This document shows, one piece after another, positions 24,497-33,897 of a stretch of 64,000 nt of DNA (within the stretch, counting starts at the first letter, position 1; each line of letters starts with the position of its first letter). The notes under the pieces were generated by a model. That model worked only from the letters and a program-made list of their open reading frames with translations, had not been told where the DNA came from and did not search any database. This stretch comes from DSAD01 sp036825155. GTDB lineage: Bacteria > Desulfobacterota > Desulfomonilia > UBA1062. Location of the stretch: assembly GCA_036825155.1 (NCBI GenBank), contig DAISYU010000001.1, positions 45,969-109,968 on the forward strand, written 5' to 3'. The translations under genes and the position numbers were made by a program.

Positions 24497-25831
24497 TCAG
24501 CCGGCCAGCACGGCGTCTACTGCATGTGCGAGCTTCTCCTTCGCGGCTGCGATGACATCAGCATCGGACCAGAGAAAGGCCAGCAGGTCCTCTGCCCGGA
24601 TATGCGCAAAACACAGCAGCAGGATCGGGCAGATTCCGAGCGTCATGGCCAGGGCCGTCTTCTTCTCCCAGGTGTCATATTCATCCGCTGAGCCTGTGGG
24701 CACAATGCGAGGTATGCCGGATCCGAACATGCGGTAGAACTCAAGTGAGACAGCTCCGGTATCTGAGCTGTTCGCAGTATCCACTGAAGCTGAATGGTTC
24801 GAGGCAAAGAGATCTATGTGCGAGCAGGCTTCCTCGGTAGGAGTGGTCTGGTCCAGCCCTGCAGCTGCGGCAGACGGGTCGATCCCGTTTTCGATACAGT
24901 GTTTCAGCAGCACAACGGCATCAGCCGGGCGCTTCTTTGACAATGCGGCGAATCCTTCATGGTCCAGCAGGAAGACCCCCTGTTTCTTTCCTGCTTTAAA
25001 AAGACTGTGCGAACCAGCCTGAGGGAACTCGAGATAACTCATGCAGGGAAACGGACAATGGTAGCATGCATGGGCCTTCTTGAAATGTTTCTTGATCAGT
25101 TGAGAAGCGGCCTCGCCGGAACCCATGCTTTTCTGCACCACAAACCGGGGGGTGCTGTACTGGTTCTTCAGTGCCGAAGCCATGGGGCCGCTCATTTCTA
25201 TGGCGTGTTCAGGGAAGCGGATCCCTCCGGCAGCCTTCAATGCAATGGCCCGTATATTCTTCTGCCCGACCGCGCAGCCCAGAGAAGCCTTGTCCAGACT
25301 GCCCCAGAGCCCGGTGGAGAGGCAGGCATGTGCAGAGGAGTTATCCGCGGCATTGCCCGTGAGCAGGACGATCTCGGGACAGTTCCTGCCTCGGGCCAGC
25401 AGCAAGTCTTCCCGCTTGGAAAGATCTCCTGCGAGGGTATCGCCTGGAGTGATCCTGATGGTATTGTCTATCAGCTCGATGATCACGGGGGTCTCGCTGC
25501 GGCCTGTGATCACAAGGAAATCAATCCCCGAGAATTTCAGCTGTGGCCCCGTATTGAGCATGAAGGGGACATGCATCACCTTGTTCCCGTTCGAGTAAAA
25601 GCTTGCCGTCATCAGGCACGATGCCGGGGCAAAACTTCCGGTGAGAGGTCCGGTGCCGAATACCAGAGGGGCGTTGTCTGCATAGCGTTCGAGGAGCACG
25701 GTGCTGAGGCGGACCCCTCCTGTATGCTCGGCGAAGAGTTCAGAGGGAAGATCTATGGTCTCCACTGATGAATTCTCGAGATTCACCAGCGCCATCTTTG
25801 CATTATAAAAAGGGGTCATGAGTACGTCCAT
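24497..25831 (-). CDS. AOR-like protein, shortened and probably without active cofactor (pseudoenzyme)
   Basis: A 444-residue homologue of aldehyde:ferredoxin oxidoreductase, clearly shorter than the usual 600 or so. I start it at 25831, where CAGGAGAAG precedes the ATG, giving a 16-base overlap with the upstream gene. Family features remain: GPLTGSFAP, the LKFSGIDFLVITG strand, LGCAVGQKNIRAIAL (the GAVMGSKNLKAI region) and one CxxCxxxC, CYHCPFPC. However, the glycine pair before LKFSG has become NTGPQ, and the D-x2-GL-type pterin and fourth-Cys motifs of the C-terminal half are not visible. It may be a structural or regulatory subunit for the true AOR at 34702. The function is inferred. Confidence 0.85.
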   Translation of the reverse strand: MDVLMTPFYNAKMALVNLENSSVETIDLPSELFAEHTGGVRLSTVLLERYADNAPLVFGTGPLTGSFAPASCLMTASFYSNGNKVMHVPFMLNTGPQLKFSGIDFLVITGRSETPVIIELIDNTIRITPGDTLAGDLSKREDLLLARGRNCPEIVLLTGNAADNSSAHACLSTGLWGSLDKASLGCAVGQKNIRAIALKAAGGIRFPEHAIEMSGPMASALKNQYSTPRFVVQKSMGSGEAASQLIKKHFKKAHACYHCPFPCMSYLEFPQAGSHSLFKAGKKQGVFLLDHEGFAALSKKRPADAVVLLKHCIENGIDPSAAAAGLDQTTPTEEACSHIDLFASNHSASVDTANSSDTGAVSLEFYRMFGSGIPRIVPTGSADEYDTWEKKTALAMTLGICPILLLCFAHIRAEDLLAFLWSDADVIAAAKEKLAHAVDAVLAG

Positions 25832-27114
25832 GCTTTGACTTCTCCTGGAATGGTTTTCTGCCAGCGAAAGCGGATCTTTGCGGAGCTGTACGGGCAGGTG
25901 TCCACACAACGCATACACAAGATACACTCGTCCATGGGGATCTTGGGCGCGGTCCCCTCTCTGAGGGCTTCACGGTCGATGATGCCCATGGGGCAGATGT
26001 CGGCGCACTGCATACAGGAAAACTTCTTGCACTGCTTGGCCCCGATCACGATCTTGATCAGGCCTATCTTGGCCGCCAGAGCCAGTACGGCACCCACCGG
26101 ACAGAAGTAGCGGCACCATGACCTGCGCTGTCCCAGTTCAAGGCTTGCGATGGCAGGCACAATGGCAAGTTCTGCTCCCTGCAGCACCCCCGATACCCCG
26201 TACGACCTGCAGATGCTTCCGATGGGGCATACCGTGCAGAAGGGCTGGAATCCCAGGCCGGCAGCCCCGCCGATCGCTCCGCCAAGGATCCCGTACTTGA
26301 TCATGCGGCTTTTCAGAAATTTCGGCAGGCCGAACTTGGGGACGACAGAGCCCACCAGGTCGAGGAAGAACCCGAAGGGACATACCCATCCGCAGAAGGC
26401 CCTGCCAAGAAGGATAGTCAGTACGATGAGCACGAGGGCAGCACCGGCGCTGGCGAACACGATATGCTTGGTTGCGGCGATATTCTGCAGGGTCCCGGTG
26501 GGACAGGGCAGAGAGACCACCCCTGCCGTGAAATAACAGAACGTGCCCACGAGGACCACCACCAGGAGCAGGAATGAGAGCAGCTGTACCGGCCAGCGCA
26601 GATATTTGATCCATCCTACGGCCTTACCCCGATAGAAGTGCAGTGCCCCTTCAGGACAATGTTTGACGCACAGGGGGTCACCCTCGCACAGGTCGCATTT
26701 TCTGATCTTGCCGGTCACCGGTTCCACCATCGGGGCCGATTCAGGACAGGCAAGGGTGCAGATCCCGCATTCCACACAGAACAGGCGCCTGATGCGCACG
26801 ATTCCTTCATCGTCCTTGTCGATCGCGCGGGTAGGGCAGGCTTCCAGGCAGAGGGGTTCTCTGCAGTGCAGACACAGGGCCGCAAAGTTCTTGCCTTCCT
26901 CTTCGTTGCGCAGGACCTTTATGCTTGACGACGCCGGCGCCACTTTGTCCACATTCCGGTTGGAACAGACCATCTCGCAGGTCGAACACCCGGTACATTT
27001 TGAGGGATTGAATACAATGACCGGCGGATGTCTGGGCAGTTTCTTCTTGGCAGGCAACGGTCTTAAGTCCTTGATATCTATATATTCAACTTGTTTCTGG
27101 GCAGCTTCGGGCAT
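25816..27114 (-). CDS. Ferredoxin-NapH fusion: membrane iron-sulfur electron-transfer protein
   Basis: A 432-residue protein. Residues 1-165 resemble AorA/HycB-type polyferredoxins, with CTGCSTCEMVC, CLHCREPLCLEACP, CVECGICTLACP and CDLCEGDPLCVKHCP. A membrane part follows (spans near 175-195, 220-245, 280-300 and 330-350) with the NapH-type GRAFCGWVCPFG and WCRYFCPVGA. It ends with two more cluster motifs, CMQCADICP and CILCMRCVDTCP. NapH-like proteins pass electrons between quinones and iron-sulfur partners. Here it probably links the cytoplasmic AOR/Hdr/FDH proteins to the quinone pool. The gene starts 17 bases after the HdrC-like gene, within the same transcription unit. Confidence 0.9.
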   Translation of the reverse strand: MPEAAQKQVEYIDIKDLRPLPAKKKLPRHPPVIVFNPSKCTGCSTCEMVCSNRNVDKVAPASSSIKVLRNEEEGKNFAALCLHCREPLCLEACPTRAIDKDDEGIVRIRRLFCVECGICTLACPESAPMVEPVTGKIRKCDLCEGDPLCVKHCPEGALHFYRGKAVGWIKYLRWPVQLLSFLLLVVVLVGTFCYFTAGVVSLPCPTGTLQNIAATKHIVFASAGAALVLIVLTILLGRAFCGWVCPFGFFLDLVGSVVPKFGLPKFLKSRMIKYGILGGAIGGAAGLGFQPFCTVCPIGSICRSYGVSGVLQGAELAIVPAIASLELGQRRSWCRYFCPVGAVLALAAKIGLIKIVIGAKQCKKFSCMQCADICPMGIIDREALREGTAPKIPMDECILCMRCVDTCPYSSAKIRFRWQKTIPGEVKAWTYS

Positions 27115-27131
27115 CCCTCTCCCCTTTCTCT

Positions 27132-27587
27132 TTACGCATTCCTCAGCAGATATACTTTACGCCTGCAGGCGGGACACATTTCAAGGTATCCCTTGGGTTC
27201 ATCCTTGAGTCGCTCGGTGATAAAGTCCATGACGTGCAGTGCAGCGAAGAGTTCACCGCAGCAGGTGCAGGTGCGGATATCCTTGACCGTTCCCTGCTGG
27301 ATGGCCAGTTGTCTGAGTCCTTTTATGAGATCGCGGTCACTCACCCCTGCAGGGCATACGTCGGTGCCGGCATTGCACTCGGTGCAGTACCAGATGTATT
27401 CGTCGGCAAGGATATCCTCTCCCATCATGACCTTCTTGATCACCCCGCGCGGTGACATCTCGATGGAAAAATTCGGGTACATCTCTGCCATGGGGCACAC
27501 TGCCACGCAGCGGCCGCACTCCACACAGCTGTGCGCACCGGAGGCAGTCATGATATCTCTAATCTCTTTTGCACTCTTCATCTTCAT
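27132..27587 (-). CDS. HdrC-like iron-sulfur protein
   Basis: A 151-residue ferredoxin-like subunit. The start 27587 gives an ATGA overlap with the fdhA stop and is preceded by GGAGAAGG. Two HdrC-style cluster motifs, CVECGRCVAVCP and CTECNAGTDVCP (the second altered, with an extra residue), are followed by CTCCGEL and CPACRRK pairs near the C-terminus that are not in standard HdrC. It probably carries electrons between FdhA and the NapH-like membrane protein encoded next. The altered second motif may hold a cluster with unusual properties. Confidence 0.87.
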   Translation of the reverse strand: MKMKSAKEIRDIMTASGAHSCVECGRCVAVCPMAEMYPNFSIEMSPRGVIKKVMMGEDILADEYIWYCTECNAGTDVCPAGVSDRDLIKGLRQLAIQQGTVKDIRTCTCCGELFAALHVMDFITERLKDEPKGYLEMCPACRRKVYLLRNA

Positions 27588-29614
27588 TCCTTCTCCATAC
27601 GAGCAGCACATGCCTTGAATTCCGGTATCTTCGAGATCGGATCGAGTTCCTCGATGGTCAGTGCGTTGGCCGGTGCCTCTCTGAAGTGGAACGGTGCAAA
27701 GATCGACCCTTTCCTGACCCGGGAGGTGATCTTCGCATTCGTGCTGATGGATCCCCTGCGTGTACTCACCCTGATGGCGTCACCGTCTCTGATACCCAAT
27801 GAATGTGCATCCGCAGGACTGATCTCCACAAAGGGCTTGTCCACCTCTCGGTGAAGGAAATGCGATCGCCTGGTCATTGTGCCGGTATGATAGTGAGAGA
27901 ACATACGGCCGGTAATGAGCGTATACGGATACGTTTCGTCTGGCATTTCTTTGGGCGGCGTATAGCCCGGGACAACAAAGAGTCCCTTTCCGCGTGAGAA
28001 TCTGCCTTCATGGAGAAAGCGGGTACCGGGATGTGTGTCTTCCGGACAGGGCCATTGCAGACCGGCGCTTCCCAGTCTGTCGAAATGCACACCACCCATA
28101 ATCGGGGTGAGTGACGCGACCTCATCCATTACCTCGCCGGGGTCGGCATATGGGTAATCAAGTCCCAGCGCCTTTCCCATCATGCACAGGATGGTGAAGT
28201 CGTCCCTGGCGTCTCCCGGTGGTTCGACGGCCTTGCGGAGCAGCTGGATCCTCCGCTCGGTATTGGTAAAGGTGCCGGTCTTCTCCGCGTAACATGCACC
28301 CGGCAGCACCAGGTCGGCGAGTTTGGCGGTCTCGGTCAGGAAGATATCCTGCACGATCAGGAAATCGAGTTTGTGCAGGGAGTCGATCACATGACTCTGG
28401 TTCGGATCGGACAAAACAGGATTCTCCGCCATAATGTACAGTGCGCGGATCTTCTTTCCGGCCGAGCCAATGATCTCCGTGACAGTCATGCCGGGGGTAG
28501 GTGAGAGTTCCCTGCCCCAGGCATCCTCGAACTTCCTGAGGATATTCGCATCGGCAACGGTCTGGTACCCGGGGTAGACATTGGGAAGCGCCCCGAGGTC
28601 GCACGCCCCCTGCACATTGTTCTGCCCCCTCAAGGGGCAGATACCCGAGTGCGGTTTGCCGACATGTCCGCACAGCATGGCAAGATTGCATATGGCAAAT
28701 ACGTTGGCAGTGCCGCAGGCATGCTGGGTGATTCCCATACAGAATACAATGGATGCTTCCTGCGCGCGGGAATATATCTCTGAAACCCGCGCGATCTCTT
28801 CGGCTGCAATCCCTGATTCATCACTGGCCTCCTCGACGCTCCACCCTGAAAGGTATGCATCCAGCGCATCAAAGGCCTCGGTCCTCTCATTGATGAAATC
28901 ACGAGCCTCCAGGCCCTGGTCGAGAATGTACCGCATCATGCCGTTTATCAGCGGGATGTCGGTGCCGGAGTTGATCTGGAGATGGATGTCGGCGTTGGCA
29001 GCCACCTCGGTTCTCCTGGGATCCACCACGATCAGTGTCGCCCCGTGATCTTTGGCCTTGTAGATCTCGCCCATGATGATGGGGTGGGTTTCCGCAGCGT
29101 TGGAACCGAAGATGATGATACACTCAGCCCCGGTGAAATCGCTGATGGAGTTTGTCATGGCACCGCTGCCCAGGGCCTGCGCCATGGCAGCTGCCGTGGG
29201 ACCGTGACAGAGCCGTGCACAGTGGTCGACATTGTTGGTCTTGAACCCGGCTCTGATCAGTTTCTGGAACAGGTAATTCTCCTCATTGGTGCACTTTGCG
29301 GAGCTCAGTCCGGCAACGGCGTCCGGACCGTAGCTCTCGGCTGCTTCCTTGAGCTTCTTCGCAGCGAGATCGATTGCCTCCTCCCACGATATTTCCTGAA
29401 ACTCTCCGTTCTTCTTGAGCAGGGGCCGGGTGAGCCTGTCCGGATGATGGATAAATTCGTGGGCTGCCCAGCCTTTGATGCACAAGGTACCTTTGGCTAC
29501 GGGATGTTTCCTGTCAGGCAGGGTCCTGATGGCCTTGCCGTCTTCAACCTGCAGGATAAACCCGCACCCGGTGCCGCAATAAGGACAGATCGTCTTTACA
29601 AAATCACGTTTCAT
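27584..29614 (-). CDS. fdhA: Formate dehydrogenase catalytic subunit, cysteine type
   Basis: A 676-residue molybdopterin oxidoreductase that interconverts formate and CO2. The N-terminal [4Fe-4S] motif CPYCGTGC with CIKG is present. The metal ligand is Cys136 in HCARLCHGP, where the second formate dehydrogenase of this window has selenocysteine. Formate/nitrate-reductase motifs such as GSNAAETHP, the LRGQNNVQGACDLG run and the C-terminal GRMFSHYHTGTMTR agree. It has no N-terminal NuoG-like extension and no Tat signal, so it is cytoplasmic. It overlaps the genes on both sides (11 and 4 bases). It may reduce CO2 with electrons from the Hdr module, or the reverse. Confidence 0.93.
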   Translation of the reverse strand: MKRDFVKTICPYCGTGCGFILQVEDGKAIRTLPDRKHPVAKGTLCIKGWAAHEFIHHPDRLTRPLLKKNGEFQEISWEEAIDLAAKKLKEAAESYGPDAVAGLSSAKCTNEENYLFQKLIRAGFKTNNVDHCARLCHGPTAAAMAQALGSGAMTNSISDFTGAECIIIFGSNAAETHPIIMGEIYKAKDHGATLIVVDPRRTEVAANADIHLQINSGTDIPLINGMMRYILDQGLEARDFINERTEAFDALDAYLSGWSVEEASDESGIAAEEIARVSEIYSRAQEASIVFCMGITQHACGTANVFAICNLAMLCGHVGKPHSGICPLRGQNNVQGACDLGALPNVYPGYQTVADANILRKFEDAWGRELSPTPGMTVTEIIGSAGKKIRALYIMAENPVLSDPNQSHVIDSLHKLDFLIVQDIFLTETAKLADLVLPGACYAEKTGTFTNTERRIQLLRKAVEPPGDARDDFTILCMMGKALGLDYPYADPGEVMDEVASLTPIMGGVHFDRLGSAGLQWPCPEDTHPGTRFLHEGRFSRGKGLFVVPGYTPPKEMPDETYPYTLITGRMFSHYHTGTMTRRSHFLHREVDKPFVEISPADAHSLGIRDGDAIRVSTRRGSISTNAKITSRVRKGSIFAPFHFREAPANALTIEELDPISKIPEFKACAARMEKE

Positions 29615-30458
29615 GGTTCACCTTCAATGAATCCAGCCACCCGGGCTCCATGAGGGGCGGGCACGGCTCGATAGTCAGATCGCTGAGCACCGGAGAGAGC
29701 CGCTCCAAATCTGTTCCGGCTTCATATCCGTAATTGTTTGCCAGGGTTTCACGCATGGCAACCTGCAGAAGCATCAGGGGAATATTGACCGGGCAGGCAT
29801 CCGTACATCCGCCGCAGGCAACGCACGTATCAGACAGGTGAAATGCCCTGATAAGGTGGTAGGACACCATATCCGCAGGGATCTCGCCGCGTCTGACCCA
29901 CAGATCGTCTTCCAGTTTACAGGGTTCACATACACAGATCGGACACGAATTTCTGCATCCGTAGCATTTGATACACCTGCTGAGTTCGGCCGCCCAGTGC
30001 TGCATCCGTGTGCCTGGATCGTCCGAAAGAAACATTCTTGCCCGTTCATCTTCGCGGGGATCAAATCCCTCTGACTTCTCACCCAGGGCGATCGAGGCAG
30101 GGTAGGGTTTTGTACACAGGCATATTCGAGCCTGCTCGGCACTGCAGGCCAGTCCTATGACATGCAGGCGTGCAGGGTCGAACTGGTTGCGCTTGGAAAG
30201 TTCATTCAAGGCCCGTTCATCACAGCCCCGGCAGATGATGCCCAGCCGGTAGTCTTGTGGGGACGAGCGCAGGATGTTCATGGCCAGCTTGGCAAGCAGC
30301 CATTTGGGCTCAAGTTCCAGCATACCGGTCTCCGCGGCAACCTCGAAGACATACGGATAGGGTTCGTCTTCCACCCGTGCCAGAGCCAGCACCCCGTCAA
30401 CCAGGCCTTCTTCGAGTGCGTTTTTGGCCTTGAGCCGTGCATCTTCTACTAGACTCAC
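29604..30458 (-). CDS. FrhB/FdhB-like and HdrC-like iron-sulfur protein
   Basis: A 284-residue protein. The N-terminal half resembles the F420-reducing hydrogenase/formate dehydrogenase beta-subunit family, for example GIICRGCDERALNELS and the Cys in VIGLACSAEQARIC. The C-terminal half has two [4Fe-4S] motifs, CIKCYGCRNSCPICVCEPC and CVACGGCTDACPV. Proteins of this kind link FdhA to HdrA/MvhD modules. It overlaps MvhD by 4 bases and FdhA by 11, strong evidence for one complex. Whether a flavin is bound cannot be read with certainty. Confidence 0.85.
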   Translation of the reverse strand: MSLVEDARLKAKNALEEGLVDGVLALARVEDEPYPYVFEVAAETGMLELEPKWLLAKLAMNILRSSPQDYRLGIICRGCDERALNELSKRNQFDPARLHVIGLACSAEQARICLCTKPYPASIALGEKSEGFDPREDERARMFLSDDPGTRMQHWAAELSRCIKCYGCRNSCPICVCEPCKLEDDLWVRRGEIPADMVSYHLIRAFHLSDTCVACGGCTDACPVNIPLMLLQVAMRETLANNYGYEAGTDLERLSPVLSDLTIEPCPPLMEPGWLDSLKVNHET

Positions 30459-30943
30459 GTATCACCTCTTCTGTAATCGTTCATATTTGACCGTGACCAT
30501 GCCTGAACCGGCGGCAGATCCTGAAGCCTGCGATAAAACTCCCCGATGACATCTGCAAACTGATGGTGTTCATGGGCGGTGCCGAAGCTGGTGAAGAGGC
30601 GTCGGGAATCAATCCCCACCGTATCCAGCAGCGGTCTCAAGAGTTCAAGCCTTTTGGCTGCACGGTGGTTGGCGTTATTGTAGCGGCAGCCGCCCAGGTG
30701 GCAGCCCATCACCGCTACACCGTCTATTCCCGAGGAAAAAGCCCTGATGACCGCGTCAGCCTCGACACGTGAGGCACATTCCACCGGGATGACCCGGAAA
30801 TTCACGGGAAGCTGTACCTTGTTCTTTCCTGCCGCATCTGCACCGATAAGCGCGCACCACTTACAGGCAAATACCACTACCTTTGGTGCTGCGTTGTGTC
30901 GGGTGCTCTCGGCATGATCACTCAGCAGTATCTCTTGTGTCAT
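30455..30943 (-). CDS. mvhD: MvhD-like [2Fe-2S] electron-transfer subunit
   Basis: A 162-residue protein of the MvhD/FlpD family, which transfers electrons from hydrogenase or formate dehydrogenase to HdrA. Conserved features are the N-terminal VVFACKWCALIGAD, a Cys in VIPVECASRV and the C-terminal-half CHLGGCRYNNAN, which supply the cluster ligands. The length is slightly above the usual 130-150 residues because of an N-terminal extension. It sits between an HdrA-like gene (13 bases away) and the FrhB/HdrC-like gene (4-base overlap). This order is typical of electron-bifurcating Hdr complexes. Confidence 0.93.
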   Translation of the reverse strand: MTQEILLSDHAESTRHNAAPKVVVFACKWCALIGADAAGKNKVQLPVNFRVIPVECASRVEADAVIRAFSSGIDGVAVMGCHLGGCRYNNANHRAAKRLELLRPLLDTVGIDSRRLFTSFGTAHEHHQFADVIGEFYRRLQDLPPVQAWSRSNMNDYRRGDT

Positions 30944-30956
30944 AGCGCACCTTCTC

Positions 30957-32663
30957 TCAACTAAAAGCAGCTTTCAGCATCTCTCCGATGAGGAGAGCGT
31001 TTTGTTCCGGCAGCTGGATCGAACCGTTGGGACAGACCGAAACGCAGCTCCCGCAACCGGTACAGCGCATCTGACTGACTGTGCTCTTGTATGCTCCCTG
31101 ATCCGCCTCCAGGCTGCAGGCATCATAGGGGCAGATGGCCACGCAGTTTCCGCACCCGGTACATGCCTGCCGGTCCACCAGGGCCAGGGAAAATTTACGT
31201 TCCTTAAACTGGCTGATTTGTGTGGCCGTGAGCTGATCAGTGTTCAGCAGGGCAAAGGCCTTCATTGCGGCCGCTTCACCCTGCAGGATCGCTGTGCGGG
31301 CCAGCACCGGCCACCTGGCGGACCCGCAGACCAGCACACCGTCTTTGGTAGTCTCCAGGGGATGCATCAGAGAGCGCACCTCGTAGAAACCATGTATATC
31401 ACGATTGAGGTCGAACAGTTCAGCCACTCTGGCGGCATCGTCATGCGGGATCAGCGGAGAGCTGAGCACCACCAGTTCGGCATCAATTCGCCGTTCTCTG
31501 CCGGTGATGACATCATAAACCCTGATTTCCTCCACCTGTTCGGCGCCGAGGATCCCCGGGGGTGTGTCCTGATCGTACCGGACGAACCGGACGCCCGCCT
31601 CCATTGCCTTGCGGTAATAGTCCTCCAGAACACTGCCGGGGCACATGATATCCCGGTGGAGTATCGTCACCTCAGCATCCGGGTTTTCCTCCAGGAGCTG
31701 TATTGCCTGCTTCAGGGACACCGGGCAGCAGATAGCCGAACAGTACGGTCTGTCGGCATCACGTACGCCCACGCACTGGATGAAGACAGCGGAGGTGACC
31801 TTCATGCCGGGGCCCTTGAAACTCCGTTCGAGCTCGATGCCGGTGATAACCCCCTTGAGCTCCTTGTACCGGTATAACGATCCCGGCAGGTTGACCCGTG
31901 CACCGGTTGCTATGATGACCGCCCCGACATTGATGCTCTTGACATCACTACCGGATGTGAACTCGACGGTGAAATCGCCTGCAGACCCTCGCACAGCGGA
32001 AATTCGACTGCCGGGATAGTAGCGAACCAGGGGGGAGTTGCCCACTGTGTACAGGAAAGCCTCCACATGTTGTGGGGTTCCGTCGGTTTCAGGGGCAATC
32101 TTCTTGATCAGGTTCAGCAGGCCACCCGGGGTCTTGGCCCGGTCCAGGAGGTGTACCGTAATCCCCAGCTTCACCAGGGAAGCGGCAGCGGAGATCCCTG
32201 CAGGTCCTGCCCCGATAACGAGCACTTCCTGCTTCGGTTCGATCGTCAGATCTTCAGAATAGTTACGCTGCACCAGTGCGGCGATACCCATATTTATGAG
32301 ATCACCGGCTTTTTTTGTGGCTGAGGCGGGGTCATCACGGTGTATCCAGGCACATCCCTCGCGGAGATCCACCAGTTCTATATGTTTCGGATCAATGCCT
32401 CTTTTCTGAAGCCCGGTGATTATCGCATCACCCCTGGCCAGGAAGGAACAGGCCCCCAGCAGAACCCTGGATTCCGGTGAAAGGGGGATGCGCTTGGCCA
32501 GCTCATCGATATTCTCTTCAAGACAGAGAGACTTTACCTTTTCACACGATACGATCCGGGGATGATGCTCGAGTCCCTTGCGGATTGATTCAAGATCGAC
32601 AACATCGGAGATCTCACCGTAACACTCGCAGAGAAAGCACCTGGTTTGTTTGTTGTCTTCCAC
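30957..32663 (-). CDS. HdrA-like flavoprotein with C-terminal ferredoxin domain
   Basis: A 568-residue FAD protein. After an unusual Cys-containing N-terminus (CFLCECYGE, about 9-17; LLGACSF near 90) comes the FAD Rossmann motif VLVIGAGPAGISAAASL. The HdrA signature CVGVRDADRPYCSAICC lies near 305-325. Two C-terminal [4Fe-4S] motifs follow, CTGCGNCVAICP and CTGCGSCVSVCP. HdrA carries the bifurcating flavin in Hdr complexes. Here it probably receives electrons from MvhD/FdhA and ferredoxin. It starts inside the stop of the second HdrA-like gene, so the two are translationally coupled and likely form a heterodimer. Confidence 0.9.
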   Translation of the reverse strand: MEDNKQTRCFLCECYGEISDVVDLESIRKGLEHHPRIVSCEKVKSLCLEENIDELAKRIPLSPESRVLLGACSFLARGDAIITGLQKRGIDPKHIELVDLREGCAWIHRDDPASATKKAGDLINMGIAALVQRNYSEDLTIEPKQEVLVIGAGPAGISAAASLVKLGITVHLLDRAKTPGGLLNLIKKIAPETDGTPQHVEAFLYTVGNSPLVRYYPGSRISAVRGSAGDFTVEFTSGSDVKSINVGAVIIATGARVNLPGSLYRYKELKGVITGIELERSFKGPGMKVTSAVFIQCVGVRDADRPYCSAICCPVSLKQAIQLLEENPDAEVTILHRDIMCPGSVLEDYYRKAMEAGVRFVRYDQDTPPGILGAEQVEEIRVYDVITGRERRIDAELVVLSSPLIPHDDAARVAELFDLNRDIHGFYEVRSLMHPLETTKDGVLVCGSARWPVLARTAILQGEAAAMKAFALLNTDQLTATQISQFKERKFSLALVDRQACTGCGNCVAICPYDACSLEADQGAYKSTVSQMRCTGCGSCVSVCPNGSIQLPEQNALLIGEMLKAAFS

Positions 32664-33886
32664 TATTGTTCCTCCCCCACATGCACCCGAAGCGCAGCCG
32701 ATGATGCCTGGACAACAGATGCCTCGACATCCATTGGTTCACGGCAGAATCCGCAGGACTTTATAGTTGGACTGATACCGCTGAGCAGCCCCTCGGTATC
32801 GAGTATGGGACTGTACCCGGAGTCCTTTGATTTTGCCAGGGACGGCTGCAGTGCCCCGTTGAGCACCACCATGTCGAACTTCCTGATCTGCCGTGACTGG
32901 GTTATGGTATTCTCATATTTTACGGCGATCCCGTCTTCGTCAGGCATGGGATAAATAAGTCCCGGTCTTCCCCTGAGGAGCTCAATGGACGAACCGCCTA
33001 TCTCCCTTAGATAGTACTCATAGTAGTGTCTGCCCTCGGCACGCATGTCAGTGAAGAAGATGACGCATTGCACCTGCGGATTGCGCCGCTTTACCCACTG
33101 GGCCTGTTTGAGGGCATGCATGCAGCAGACCGCCGAACAGTAGGGAAAGAGTCTCAGGTCCCTGGCTCCGGCGCATTGGATGAATGCGATGCTTGCAGGC
33201 TGCTTGTTGTCTTGCTTTTTAACAACGGTTCCCCGGTTGAGGCCGGACTCGGCAGTCCATTCTTCGAACTGCAGGGAACTCATGATATCGGGATGGGTCC
33301 CGTAGCCGTATTCCTCGAGGGGTGAGATGTCGTAGTCCTGAAATCCGGTGGCCCAGATCACGTCCCGGGCAAGGATCTCGCTTGAAGCGGCTTTTCTGTT
33401 AATATCAATGGCGGAGGTGGGACATACATCCACACACTTACCACAGAGGGTACATTTTTCTCTATAAATATAGTATGATGGCGGGTATGCATGTGCACCC
33501 AGGGTGCTGATGGCATCGACGCCGCATGCGGGCACACACCTTCCACATGAGATACACCGGTTCTCGTCGATATACCGGGGGTGTTCATCCACGACCACCT
33601 TCAAGGCCCCGTCGGTCTTGGTGATGGTGTTGATCTCGGCGCAGGTATGTACGGTGATCAGAGGGTTCAGCATACAGTTGCGTACTTCGGTCCAGAGAGG
33701 ACAGAAGGCACAGTGATCCGTGGGATAGAGCTTGTCAAGGGCTGATACCTGTCCACCCAGGGCAGGGCCTTTCTCCACCAGATGCACGGCGGTCCCTGCT
33801 CTTGCCAGATCAAGGGATGCCGTGATCCCGGCGACTCCACCGCCGATGACAATGACTGGTTTCATGTGAGGGGGCTTGGCAGACAT
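32663..33886 (-). CDS. HdrA-like flavoprotein, N-terminal type
   Basis: A 407-residue HdrA homologue with the FAD motif VIVIGGGVAGITASLDLA, the Cys-rich insert CAFCPLWTEVRNC, two [4Fe-4S] motifs CISCGRCVPACG and CTLCGKCVDVCP (about 112-165) and the CAGARDLRLFPYCSAVCC signature. A CGFCREP motif lies near the C-terminus. It differs from the neighbouring HdrA in that its ferredoxin motifs are internal. Class II benzoyl-CoA reductase complexes and sulfate-reducer Hdr complexes also use HdrA-like subunits, so these genes alone do not fix the pathway. Confidence 0.9.
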   Translation of the reverse strand: MSAKPPHMKPVIVIGGGVAGITASLDLARAGTAVHLVEKGPALGGQVSALDKLYPTDHCAFCPLWTEVRNCMLNPLITVHTCAEINTITKTDGALKVVVDEHPRYIDENRCISCGRCVPACGVDAISTLGAHAYPPSYYIYREKCTLCGKCVDVCPTSAIDINRKAASSEILARDVIWATGFQDYDISPLEEYGYGTHPDIMSSLQFEEWTAESGLNRGTVVKKQDNKQPASIAFIQCAGARDLRLFPYCSAVCCMHALKQAQWVKRRNPQVQCVIFFTDMRAEGRHYYEYYLREIGGSSIELLRGRPGLIYPMPDEDGIAVKYENTITQSRQIRKFDMVVLNGALQPSLAKSKDSGYSPILDTEGLLSGISPTIKSCGFCREPMDVEASVVQASSAALRVHVGEEQ

Positions 33887-33897
33887 GGGTGCTCCTC

